38,317 bases of DNA from JAKPRU01 sp029568995 (GTDB lineage: Bacteria > Hinthialibacterota > Hinthialibacteria > Hinthialibacterales > JAKPRU01): contig DAOMHQ010000026.1 of assembly GCA_035430965.1 (NCBI GenBank), forward strand, positions 1 to 38,317. The letters are read 5' to 3'. The notes beneath the pieces are model-generated. The model had not been told where the DNA came from. It ran no database searches and saw only the letters and a list, made by a program, of their open reading frames with translations. The translations under genes were made by a program, and so were the position numbers. This document shows positions 1 through 9,600 of this stretch, in pieces; positions within the stretch are counted from its first letter, which is position 1, and each line of letters opens with the position of its first letter.

Positions 1-2
1 GG

Positions 3-1592
3 CTGGTTCGAGTTTATGATGCCTTGACCGGTGAGTTGATTTACCGCAGGCCCGGGGCTGTCGCTTTCGCTGTCTACGATCTCGACAAAGACAATAAAGC
101 GGAAGTGGCGGTCAACCTCTCAACCGACCCCACCCAGACCGTCTGGACCGGGGCGCAACTCCTGAAAATAGAGAACGGCGATTTTCAAGTACTCTGGCAG
201 GATGCTTCCGCAACATTTATTCGACCGACTACATCTCCCGAAACCACCACGCATTACCTCCGCTTCGAACGCGGCGGTCAGAAATTCGCCTTAATCTATG
301 ACGCAGCGAACGGGATCACGGAAGTGCCGTCGCCCGATATCCCCGTTATTGGACCTGACTTCTCAAAGGTCCCCAGTATCGCCGCCTCGCAGTATCCGAC
401 TCTGCTCGCGGCGGATTTGACCGGCGACGGAAGAAACGAGCTCCTCGTTTATTCCACACCGACATTGCGCGTCTTTACGATTCGCGACGATGGCAGTAGC
501 GAGGAAATCGCCCAATATCAATCCAGCGGGTTGCCTGCTATCGCCGATCTGGACGGCGACGGCTATTCGGAGATCATCACCGGGCAGGTCAGCATGACCC
601 AGACACCGGTTATTGAGGCACGCACTCCCGCCCTGGGAGATCGCCTTCTCTGGAGATCCGTGTTCCCGAATCCCTCGTTTTCCGGCCTCCCGTGGACCAT
701 GAAACCATTCTACGTCCGCCCCGGACGGTTCACAGGGAAATCGACTCCCGATCTGTATGTCTGGGCAGGAGTTCCTCTTGTCCGCAGCACCGTTGTGGAT
801 GGATTGACAGGGCAGATCGTTTGGGAGAAAAGCGAGACATCTGTTGGTCGATACTGGGGCCCAACGCATCAACCTGCCGCGGTTTACGATTATCTCGCAG
901 ATGGATTCGAGGATCTCATCGTTACCATCCCTGATTATTACGGAATTATTAGTGGACAAAATGGAAAATTTCTGCGGGGCCCGTCCTTTCCACCGACTAT
1001 ATTCAATCAACCCAGCCAGGGATTGTATACGTTAACCGCCATCCTCGAAGAGGCCTCCGGCGACCCGACGGTATGTCTCGTGGGTGGTCACTATTTCCAG
1101 GGAGCCATGTCCATTACCGCGCGTCGAAAGTGGTACAAGTTGCCTGTTGTCGGTGAAAGCCGTTACGCAGCGGAGGGATTTCTGCGGACGGAGAACGGCG
1201 AGTGGCTTCTGGGAGTCGGGCGGCAGAATGGGAATTTCGGATGCATCAATGTCGCCGATGGAACCTTGCGCTGGGAGTTTAACGCGCAAGCCTCCATCGC
1301 GGAAACATGCACAATGGACGTCGATGGGGACGGCCGGTTTGAGTTCATTCTCGCTACAAGTCACAGCCGGTTGATCGCTTTGGGTGACGACAGCGGTTCC
1401 CCTCGCATTGTCTGGGAAGCAGACTTACCCGCCGGAGCGGGATACGCGAGCTACCCGGCCGCCCAGTTCGCCCCAATCGCCGCCGACATGAACGCAGACG
1501 GAAAATCGGAGATTGTTGTTCCCTGCTATGACGGTTATGTCTACGTCTTTGGTAAATCAGGAGCATTCGTTGAGAATTCTGTACGATATTGA
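3..1592 (+). CDS. FG-GAP/VCBS beta-propeller protein, 5'-truncated
   Basis: The reading frame is open to the left edge of the window, so the N-terminus is missing; the TTG at 24 is only an internal codon. The visible 530 residues contain repeated calcium-loop motifs of the type D-x-D-x-D-G (for example ADLDGDGYSEI, MDVDGDGRFEF, ADMNADGKSEI), typical of FG-GAP/VCBS blades that form extracellular beta-propellers. The whole visible part aligns with the C-terminal two thirds of the next gene, sharing blocks such as PDLYVWAGVPLVRS and VGRQNG. The two genes are tandem paralogues separated by about 36 bp and are likely co-transcribed. The protein ends VENSVRY, fitting the tail seen on other secreted proteins here. 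No catalytic motif is visible; a structural, binding or adhesion role is inferred. Confidence 0.85.
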   Translation: MVRVYDALTGELIYRRPGAVAFAVYDLDKDNKAEVAVNLSTDPTQTVWTGAQLLKIENGDFQVLWQDASATFIRPTTSPETTTHYLRFERGGQKFALIYDAANGITEVPSPDIPVIGPDFSKVPSIAASQYPTLLAADLTGDGRNELLVYSTPTLRVFTIRDDGSSEEIAQYQSSGLPAIADLDGDGYSEIITGQVSMTQTPVIEARTPALGDRLLWRSVFPNPSFSGLPWTMKPFYVRPGRFTGKSTPDLYVWAGVPLVRSTVVDGLTGQIVWEKSETSVGRYWGPTHQPAAVYDYLADGFEDLIVTIPDYYGIISGQNGKFLRGPSFPPTIFNQPSQGLYTLTAILEEASGDPTVCLVGGHYFQGAMSITARRKWYKLPVVGESRYAAEGFLRTENGEWLLGVGRQNGNFGCINVADGTLRWEFNAQASIAETCTMDVDGDGRFEFILATSHSRLIALGDDSGSPRIVWEADLPAGAGYASYPAAQFAPIAADMNADGKSEIVVPCYDGYVYVFGKSGAFVENSVRY

Positions 1593-1628
1593 CGAATGAC
1601 TTCAAACGTTGTTCAAGGAATGCTTCCC

Positions 1629-4268
1629 ATGCGATTCAAGCGAAGCGAATACCTGATCCTTTGCGTGACTCTGTTCGGCGCTTTATCTGCTCAGGCAGCC
1701 CCCGGTGACTGGCCCGAGCCTCGACAGAATCCCCATCGCACCGCCATTCAACCTTTACCGGGCGGAATGACCTCTCCCCCAGAGATATTGGCCCGATTCC
1801 CGGTTACCTGTGATCACCCCGATCTCAAATCGTTCCCTGCGCCTGACGGTAAGGAATACTGGGCAATTACAATTATCGGAGGTGCTCTGCATTGCTTCAA
1901 TACCGGGGGGAAGGAGATGTGGAATTCCCATCCGCCAGGAATCAACTATTGGGGTATCTCGGCTGTGGAAGATTTCGACCGGGACGGTCGTACGGAGATT
2001 GCCTTGAAGTCTGGTCGGCCCACAGAACCCTATGGAGCCGTGGCTCTTGTCTCTTCGGTAGATGGAAGCCTTCTGTGGCGATACGATGTCGATCCGATGT
2101 CGTATGCATGGTATCTCCACATCGGACGTTATTTTCCCGGAGAAGGCACTAAACAGATTATTGTCCTGATGCAGGGATATCCACCGGACAAGGATAACGG
2201 GTATATCGCACTGTTCGATTTCAAGGAACCCGGGCAGCCTCCCGCCCAAATCTGGCGATATGATTTTGACAAATATACTTGTTTTCCGCCGCTTCTTCGC
2301 ACCGATTTGGAGGGCGATGGTGTAGAGGAGTTGGCGATCATCAGCCATAGTCGAATGTGGCTGCTTGATGTCTACACGGGGAAGGTTAAGCAGTTCATAG
2401 CCTGGGATGTCTCGCCCGGTAACTCCCGTAGTTATGGATTGGACCGTTTCGTCGATCTCAACGGGGACGGTCTTCAGGATTTTCTTTGTATCGCCGATTT
2501 TGCACAGCATCACGAGGTGCTTCTCAACACAGGCGGGAAATTCGAGCAGGCATGGGCACACGGTTGGGATGAAAGCGTTATGACCGGGAAGGTCGCAACT
2601 ACCTGGCCGGAGCCTCCCTACGCGGACATCGATGGCGACGGAAAATTAGAGATTATCGTCTCGATGTTTAATTCCGAGAAAGAGAACGCCTGGCTGATCC
2701 GAGTATACGATTCCATCACCGGGAAACTGAAGTACCGATTTCCAGGATGCGTCGCTGTATCCATCGGCGATATCGATCAGGATGGAAAGATGGAAATTGC
2801 GATTCAGACAACATCCGACGCATTACAGACAAACAGGGGGCCGATCCAATACTTGGATCTTGTTGACGGCGCCCTTCAGGTAGTTTCGGAAAGTGGAACC
2901 GCACACTCCCGTCAGAACAGATCCCCCCAGATCCAAAAACACTCGGATCGGGGAGCACGACCCGATAATCCTCCTGCAAATCACGGCAAAAGCAGGAAAT
3001 CTGCCCTGATCCCTCCAGCCACAGCTTCCCGCGACTTTTCCGCTGTCCCCCCGGTCAAGGGCAGCAGGATACCGACCCTTTTTTCCGCTGATCTGGACAG
3101 CGACGGCAAGAACGAGATCATTTCCTACGATTTCCGTTATTACGACCTGGTCGGCAATATTAACGTCGCGTCATTCAGTCCAACCGGTTCCCTTACTGAA
3201 ATACTGCATTACCAGTCCAATGGCTTACCCGGCATTGTCGACTTGGACGGCGATGGGAACCTGGAAATTGTCACAGGCACGGTCAACGACACATCTACCC
3301 CGACAGTCGAGGCGAGAACTCCTGCACTGAGGAATCGAGTCCTCTGGCGATCGGTGTTTCCGCCTGTAGATCGGACCGGACTTCCATGGACGAACAGGAA
3401 ATTCTATATCTGTTCCGGCCATTTTACCGGCAAGAAGACCCCGGATCTTTACGTGTGGGCGGGTGTACCTTTAGTCCGAAGCTGCGTCCTTGATGGCCTG
3501 ACCGGTCAGATTATCTGGGAACGCGGCGAGACCGGGACAAATCTGTATTGGGGACCTACCATGAACCTCGCCTCCGTATATGACTACAACCGGGACGGGA
3601 AGGAGGATCTTCTTTTCACGAATCCGGCCAATTTATGCATTTGCGATGGCCTGACCGGTGAGTTTCTCATGGAGCCGATGGATAATCAGAAAGTATTTCA
3701 CCAATCCAGTATGGGACTGTATACCTTTCCTGCCATTCTGGATCGAAACGGCAAGGAAGATCCCTTCGTATGTCTCATCGGTGGCCATTATTTCGTTGGA
3801 GTCATGTCCATTCAAGGTACTCCGTGCTGGTACCAGATCCCCACCGTGGGCGAATGTCGCGCCGACCCGGAAGGGTTCATCCAAATCGAGAATGGGACCT
3901 GGCTAATGGGCGTTGGGAGACAAAACGGTCATTTTTCATGTCTGAATGCTTCCGATGGCGGCCTTCGATGGGATCTTGACATGCAGGCGACCTGTGCGGA
4001 AATCTGCGCCATGGATGTAGACAATGACGGCCGCCAGGAATTTGTAGTCGCCACCAGCCACAACCGTTTATACGCAATCGGGGACGACAACGGAACACCT
4101 CGGCGTGTGTGGGAGGTAGAGATTCCGTCAGGAGCCAGTCTCCCCGGACATATCTACCCCGCTGGTTTGGGCGCACCCATCCTCGCGGATGTCAATAAGG
4201 ACCAAAAGAGCGAGATCGTCTTGCCTCTCGCGGATGGTTATGTGTATGTATTAGGATCCTCATACTAG
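1629..4268 (+). CDS. Secreted FG-GAP/VCBS beta-propeller protein
   Basis: This is a complete paralogue of the preceding gene, 879 residues. An in-frame ATG exists at 1596, but the ATG at 1629 is preferred: it follows an AAGGA box by about 9 bases and opens a clear signal peptide (MRFKRSEYLILC, hydrophobic core, cleavage after SAQA). FG-GAP-type calcium loops recur throughout (DFDRDGRTEI, DLNGDGLQDF, DIDGDGKLEI, DLDGDGNLEI, DVDNDGRQEF). About 40 residues near 420-465 are hydrophilic and lack the beta-strand pattern of the paralogue, which may reflect a compensated pair of frameshifts (see findings). It lies 43 bp upstream of a GH89 glycosidase in the same direction, so an operon is likely. Export to the cell surface or medium is inferred; no enzymatic residues are recognisable. 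Confidence 0.85.
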   Translation: MRFKRSEYLILCVTLFGALSAQAAPGDWPEPRQNPHRTAIQPLPGGMTSPPEILARFPVTCDHPDLKSFPAPDGKEYWAITIIGGALHCFNTGGKEMWNSHPPGINYWGISAVEDFDRDGRTEIALKSGRPTEPYGAVALVSSVDGSLLWRYDVDPMSYAWYLHIGRYFPGEGTKQIIVLMQGYPPDKDNGYIALFDFKEPGQPPAQIWRYDFDKYTCFPPLLRTDLEGDGVEELAIISHSRMWLLDVYTGKVKQFIAWDVSPGNSRSYGLDRFVDLNGDGLQDFLCIADFAQHHEVLLNTGGKFEQAWAHGWDESVMTGKVATTWPEPPYADIDGDGKLEIIVSMFNSEKENAWLIRVYDSITGKLKYRFPGCVAVSIGDIDQDGKMEIAIQTTSDALQTNRGPIQYLDLVDGALQVVSESGTAHSRQNRSPQIQKHSDRGARPDNPPANHGKSRKSALIPPATASRDFSAVPPVKGSRIPTLFSADLDSDGKNEIISYDFRYYDLVGNINVASFSPTGSLTEILHYQSNGLPGIVDLDGDGNLEIVTGTVNDTSTPTVEARTPALRNRVLWRSVFPPVDRTGLPWTNRKFYICSGHFTGKKTPDLYVWAGVPLVRSCVLDGLTGQIIWERGETGTNLYWGPTMNLASVYDYNRDGKEDLLFTNPANLCICDGLTGEFLMEPMDNQKVFHQSSMGLYTFPAILDRNGKEDPFVCLIGGHYFVGVMSIQGTPCWYQIPTVGECRADPEGFIQIENGTWLMGVGRQNGHFSCLNASDGGLRWDLDMQATCAEICAMDVDNDGRQEFVVATSHNRLYAIGDDNGTPRRVWEVEIPSGASLPGHIYPAGLGAPILADVNKDQKSEIVLPLADGYVYVLGSSY

Positions 4269-4311
4269 AGATTGATCGCAGTCTGCCTTAATTCACCCCG
4301 GAGGTGATCGC

Positions 4312-6555
4312 ATGAACCGAATCGCATTGCAAACGAAATACCTGCTTCGAAACACCAGAATCCTTCTTGCATGGATGGTTCCCCTATTCATTGTGTCACC
4401 GCATACGATTCTCGCCTATGACAATCCTGCCCCCTCACCCGATGTCGCGGCCCGGGGTGTATTGAAGCGCCTTCTTCCAAGGCATTCCTCCGATTTTCTT
4501 TTCGAAACAGTGGAGAATCCGGACAATGCGGATTTCTTTGAGATTGACAGTAAGGACGGTAAAATAGTTCTTCGCGGACCCAACGCCGTATGCCTCTGCT
4601 CCGCGCTGAACTGGTACCTGAAATATTTTTGTCTTGCAAGTGTCTCCTGGTCCGGCAATCAGCTCAATCTGCCTGATCCCCTCCCCATCCCGAAGGAGAA
4701 GATCCATCGGGCAAGCCCGCATCAATATCGTTACTTCTTTAACTATTGCTGCTTTGGATATTCCCTTCCCTGGTGGGATTGGCAGCAATGGGAACGCCTC
4801 ATCGACTGGATGGCTCTGCATGGAATCAACATGCCTCTCGCCGTTACAGGGCAAGAGGTTGTCTGGAGGGATGTAATGCGAAAATGGGGTATGGACGACC
4901 GAGAGATTAATATTTTTCTAGCCGGTCCCCCATACCTCCCTTTCGGATGGATGGGTTGCCTGGACGGATGGGGCGGGCCGTTGCCAAAGGATTGGATCGA
5001 TCGGCATGCCGATCTCCAGAACAGGATTCTCGCTCGCGAGCGGGAACTGGGCATGACCCCGGTACTGCAAGGCTTCACCGGACATGTGCCCCGCTCCATT
5101 CACAACATTTACCCTGATATCAGGCTACAAAAGATCCAATGGGTCGAATGGGAAACGTCTTTTGTAGATCCGAGTGACCCTCATTTTCAGGAGATCGGCA
5201 AAACCTTCGTAGACAAGCAGACCCGCAATTTCGGAACAGATCATCTCTATGCGTCAGATGCTTTCATTGAAATGACCCCGCCCAGCAACGATCCCGTATT
5301 CCTGCGGAACATGGCCCAATCCATCTACGCGGCTATGAACTCCTCGGATACGGAGAGCGTATGGGTGATGCAGGGATGGATCTTTTACCATAACGCAAAA
5401 TTCTGGAAGCCCGAACAGACGGAGGCATTTTTAAATGGCGTCCCCGATAACCGAATGATCTTACTGGATCTCTTTTGTGACGATCATCCGGTATGGCAAA
5501 ACACCAAGGCGTTTTGCGGCAAGCCATGGCTCTGGTGCATCCTTCAGAATTTTGGGAATACCATCCGCTTAAGCGGCCCGCTGCCCCTTATCAATACCGA
5601 TCTCCATCAGGCCATGAACAGCCCTGAGCGCGGCAATCTTCGTGGCATCGGAATCGTTCAGGAAGGACTAGACTACAATCCGATTGTATTCGATTTTATG
5701 ACCGAAATGGCCTGGCACAGCGAATCCGTTGACCTGGACCAATGGGTTCGGGATTATTGCCGAAGCCGATACGGTCAAAGCCATCCGGCCGCGGAGCGTG
5801 CCTGGACACATCTCCGGAACTCTGTCTATGCGAGTTCTCCGAATTCATTTTCTCGGATATGCGCACGACCGCAATTAGCCGAAAAGATACCGGTTTGGAC
5901 AAAATATGACCGATCCCTGTTGTTCCAGGCATGGAAATATCTACTTGAGTCCAGTGCCGATCTGGAACAGCAGGAAACATATCGTTTTGATCTGACGAAC
6001 GTGACCCGCCAGGCACTCTCCAATCTTGCCGATCCGATTTATATCCGAATTCTGGAGGCGTGGAATGAGAAGAACCGGAAGGATCTGCGAGCCGCTTCCA
6101 ATGATCTGTTTGAACTGATCCGCGACCTCGACAAAGTCCTATCCACACGTGAGGAATTTCTGCTAGGCAGGTGGTTAGAAGATGCAAAGCGCTGGGGAAA
6201 TACTCAAGAGGAAAGGGCCATTCTTGAATGGAATGCTCGAAATGTCCTCACGCTATGGGGAGGCAGCAAATCGGAACTGCACGATTACGCTCGTAAGGAA
6301 TGGGGCGGATTATTATCGGGATTCTATTTGCCACGCTGGAAGATGTTTCTCGAGCGGCTCGATCAATCCGTTGCCGAAGGTACATCCTTCGACGCGGACA
6401 CCTTTGAGCAGGATATACAACTCTGGGAAGATGAGTGGACTCGGCGCACCGATTCATATCCCTCTGAGCCTGAAGGCAATACGATTGAAATCGCCCAACG
6501 GCTATTTGATAAACACTCTCGTCAATACGAATTGCTCACGGGAGCCACGAAGTAA
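4312..6555 (+). CDS. Secreted alpha-N-acetylglucosaminidase (GH89, NAGLU family)
   Basis: This 747-residue protein matches the NAGLU layout: an N-terminal hydrophobic export signal (to about residue 35), a small NAGLU_N domain (about 40-130), a (beta/alpha)8 barrel (about 145-475) and an all-helical C-terminal domain. Diagnostic blocks include the W/Y-rich RYFFNYCCFGYSLPWWDW and HGINMPLAVTGQE. The two expected catalytic glutamates are present: E320 in DAFIEMTPP (human NAGLU E316 region) and E451 in IVQEGLDYNP (human E446 region). The family hydrolyses terminal alpha-linked N-acetylglucosamine from glycans such as heparan sulfate or mucin O-glycans. The start is firm, with a near-perfect GGAGGTGAT box 7 bases upstream of the ATG. 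It is probably the last gene of an operon with two FG-GAP proteins. The C-terminus (LTGATK) lacks the tail motif seen on neighbouring secreted proteins. Confidence 0.93.
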   Translation: MNRIALQTKYLLRNTRILLAWMVPLFIVSPHTILAYDNPAPSPDVAARGVLKRLLPRHSSDFLFETVENPDNADFFEIDSKDGKIVLRGPNAVCLCSALNWYLKYFCLASVSWSGNQLNLPDPLPIPKEKIHRASPHQYRYFFNYCCFGYSLPWWDWQQWERLIDWMALHGINMPLAVTGQEVVWRDVMRKWGMDDREINIFLAGPPYLPFGWMGCLDGWGGPLPKDWIDRHADLQNRILARERELGMTPVLQGFTGHVPRSIHNIYPDIRLQKIQWVEWETSFVDPSDPHFQEIGKTFVDKQTRNFGTDHLYASDAFIEMTPPSNDPVFLRNMAQSIYAAMNSSDTESVWVMQGWIFYHNAKFWKPEQTEAFLNGVPDNRMILLDLFCDDHPVWQNTKAFCGKPWLWCILQNFGNTIRLSGPLPLINTDLHQAMNSPERGNLRGIGIVQEGLDYNPIVFDFMTEMAWHSESVDLDQWVRDYCRSRYGQSHPAAERAWTHLRNSVYASSPNSFSRICARPQLAEKIPVWTKYDRSLLFQAWKYLLESSADLEQQETYRFDLTNVTRQALSNLADPIYIRILEAWNEKNRKDLRAASNDLFELIRDLDKVLSTREEFLLGRWLEDAKRWGNTQEERAILEWNARNVLTLWGGSKSELHDYARKEWGGLLSGFYLPRWKMFLERLDQSVAEGTSFDADTFEQDIQLWEDEWTRRTDSYPSEPEGNTIEIAQRLFDKHSRQYELLTGATK

Positions 6556-6635
6556 GTTTCTTCTCTGTCTGTGTACAAGGTGCACAGTGTTGCGGCGCAA
6601 GCCGAGCGGAGGCCAGGTCGTTTACAAAATAAGCG

Positions 6636-9600
6636 TCAGTACAATGCCCACTCGGAGACACCAACCGGCGGTTCGGATTCCTCCGGCCAACCGGAGTTTT
6701 CCGCACCGCCATAAGCACCCATGTCGCAACGTTCCGTGCCCAATCCCGGCGGCCTGCAGGCGTCGTTGTAAGATGGGTCGGGATTGCCTGCATCAATGCA
6801 GGGAGAACCGGACGTGAGATGGAGATCCGCACTTTCACCATCCCACGGCTGAATGAATAACGGATCGGCGTCGATGTTCCCTTCGCCCCGATAACTGCCC
6901 TGGATGTTGGAATAGGAGATAGTGATTGTTGAATTGTTGTTCCAGATCTCGTTCCCCCCGTCCCAGAGAATGCAATTGATGATTTTAAGGATGCTCGGAC
7001 GGGATGAACTACGAGAGTAGCAGGCCAAGGCATTTCCGTCCCTGGCGGAGTTACCGGAAAAGGAACAATTCGACAACGTCAAAGATGACCGATCATAGCA
7101 GTATATCCCGCCGCCCTGTTCTCCTGTATTCCCGATGATTGCGCAGTTATTCAACGCCGGGGATGAGTCGTTTTGGCAGGCGATCCCACGATTCCCGTTC
7201 CCGGAGATGGTGCAGTTATTCAAAATCGGGGAACAACCTCGATAGCAGACAACTCCGATGCCGGCGTTCTCGCTGATTGTGCAGTTTGTCATGGCCGGAG
7301 ATGACCCATAATCGCAGTATACACCATACCCGGCGTTTTCGCTGATCGTGCAGTTCGTCATAGCCGGAGATCCGCCGAGATAGTAGTATACTCCGTCGCT
7401 GCTGTTCCCTGTGATCGTGCAGTTCGTCAGTGTCAGGGAAGACGATAAACAGCTCACGCCGTCGTGAGCGTTCCCTGTGATTGTGCAGCTCGTCAGTGTC
7501 GGGGAAGAATCCCGGCAGAGTATTCCGCTCTCCCCATTATCCATGATCGTGCAGTCGGTCAGCGTTGGACAAGATAAGTAACAGTACACCCCGCCGCCGT
7601 CCATAATATCTATTGCCGTAATCGCATTCCTGGTAATTGTGCACTTGGTTAACGTGGGAGAAGAATCTCCACAGAAAATTCCGCTTCCCCGGTTCTCTGA
7701 GATGGTACAGTCGGTCAGCGTTGGGGAAGAAGACCCGCAATAAATTCCAGTCCCCCCGTTCTCTATGATTGTGCAGTTAGTTAACATTGCGGAGGAAGAC
7801 GAGCACGAAACTCCATTTTTTCCATTCCCTGTAATTGTGCAGTCGGCCACAATTGGGGAGGACAAGTTGCAGTCGATCCCGGATAAGGCCCCTGTGACCG
7901 TGAAACCGGCAAGTATCGTATCGTCGGCGCAGAACACGGCCACGGATCTTTCGGTGGCATCAATGACTGTTACATTAGTCGTCCAGTTTCTTTCGCTAAC
8001 TTCCTCCTCGGTTCCGGCGAATCCACCGTAGAGAGCGATCCCGGGTTCCATACAGACACTTTCACGGTACGTCCCACCCGCCACCCAAATTTCACCGCTC
8101 GCCCACATCATCCGAATGGCCGCAGAGATAGAGGTACATGCCTTCTCCCAGGACGATCCGTCTCCACCGGGAATCGCATTAGAGCGGACATAAAGATGAC
8201 GAGGCGATATAAGTTCCCCGCCTGGCTCATATTCAGGCGGAGATTCGTACGCGCCCATGTCTACCAGACAATCATCACCGGGACGCTCGACTGCCTCCAT
8301 ATCCATATCCGGTGCGGCGGACACAAGCCCCTTGTCGATGCATGGCGAACCGTTCTGTAGATGGTAATCGCCATTTGTGGAGTCCATGAACCGGGGAGGG
8401 CTATTGATGTTTCCTTCGCCCGGCCAGCCGCCTTGAATGCAGCTGAAAGTAGCCATAATTGAAGATCCGGACGCGCCTCGAATCTCGTCACCGGAATTCC
8501 ACAGGATGCAATTCGTCAGCGTAAGAGAAGAATCGGAGCACGACACACCGGCTTGCGTGTTCCCTGCAATCGTGCAGTTCGTCAGAGTAAGAGAAGACGA
8601 GGAACACGACACACCGCTACCCGCATTTGCGGTGATCCGGCAGTTGGTCAGCGCGGCTGTCCCACGGCAAGACACACCGTCGCCCCTTCTCCCGGTGATC
8701 GTGCAATTGAATAGTGCAGCATCTCCGCAGTACACGCCAGATATAGTGAAACCGTCCAGAATTGCTCCTCCGCTGACACGTGCGCCCATGTTGATGATCG
8801 TCTCATTTGCCACCCAGTCCCGTTCATCACGGATTTTCTCTGTTCCTGCAAATCCACCGTAGAGATGAACGCCGGATTTCACTTCGGTCCTTTCATCGTA
8901 AGTTCCTCCGGCTACCCACACTTCACCGGTCGCATCGGTGAGCACTTCCAGCGCTGCCGGGATGGAATTCAGCGCCGTCTCCCACGTCAAGCCATCCTCG
9001 CCTGTCACGGCATTTGACCTGACATATACGCGAGGACCGATTTCCTGCCAATCGAGTTCTATGTTGTAGCGCCCCGTAGATCCGCTCGATGGCACCACTT
9101 TCGCCAGGTATACTTCGTTAGCTGGAAGCACCCTGCTGAAGAACTGTCCGGCGTGACCCTCCACCGTCACGTTCTTCTCATCCTCCGCTTTGTACAACAG
9201 GACTTGAGGACGCGGACGGGGATATGGATATCCCGGAATTTTCAACGTTCTGATGGCATATATTCCGAAAGCATTGGTCCTGAATGTGTACAGATGCTCC
9301 GAGGCGTCGCCAATGAACTCGTTCGACACCGCCGGACCATTTGCCACGAGCGGGATAACCGGCAGAGATTGATTGCCAGGTGTGGAGCGTAACTGAATAT
9401 GGTAATAACCTGTCGAGCCTGAGTACCCGGTAACCTTCACATAATATGTCCGGTCTCCCTCGAGAACCTGCGTGATGCGTGACAGATTCCCATTCCCGCC
9501 ATCATCGTTTATGAAAATCGGGTGCTCCAAATCGTCGGCGTCGTACAGAGCGATCACGGTGTCCAGGGAACTCTCAAGGTCCCACGCGGCGAGAGTCTCT

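Noticed and set aside
363..1010. Minus-strand open frame of 215 codons within the FG-GAP gene
   Set aside because: It is antisense to clear DxDxDG repeats; the product has no recognisable fold and no upstream ribosome-binding site.
7100..7800. Regularly spaced similar DNA segments that could suggest a CRISPR array
   Set aside because: The periodicity is that of ~20-28-residue beta-helix rungs in a single reading frame, with degenerate copies; there are no identical direct repeats and no cas genes.
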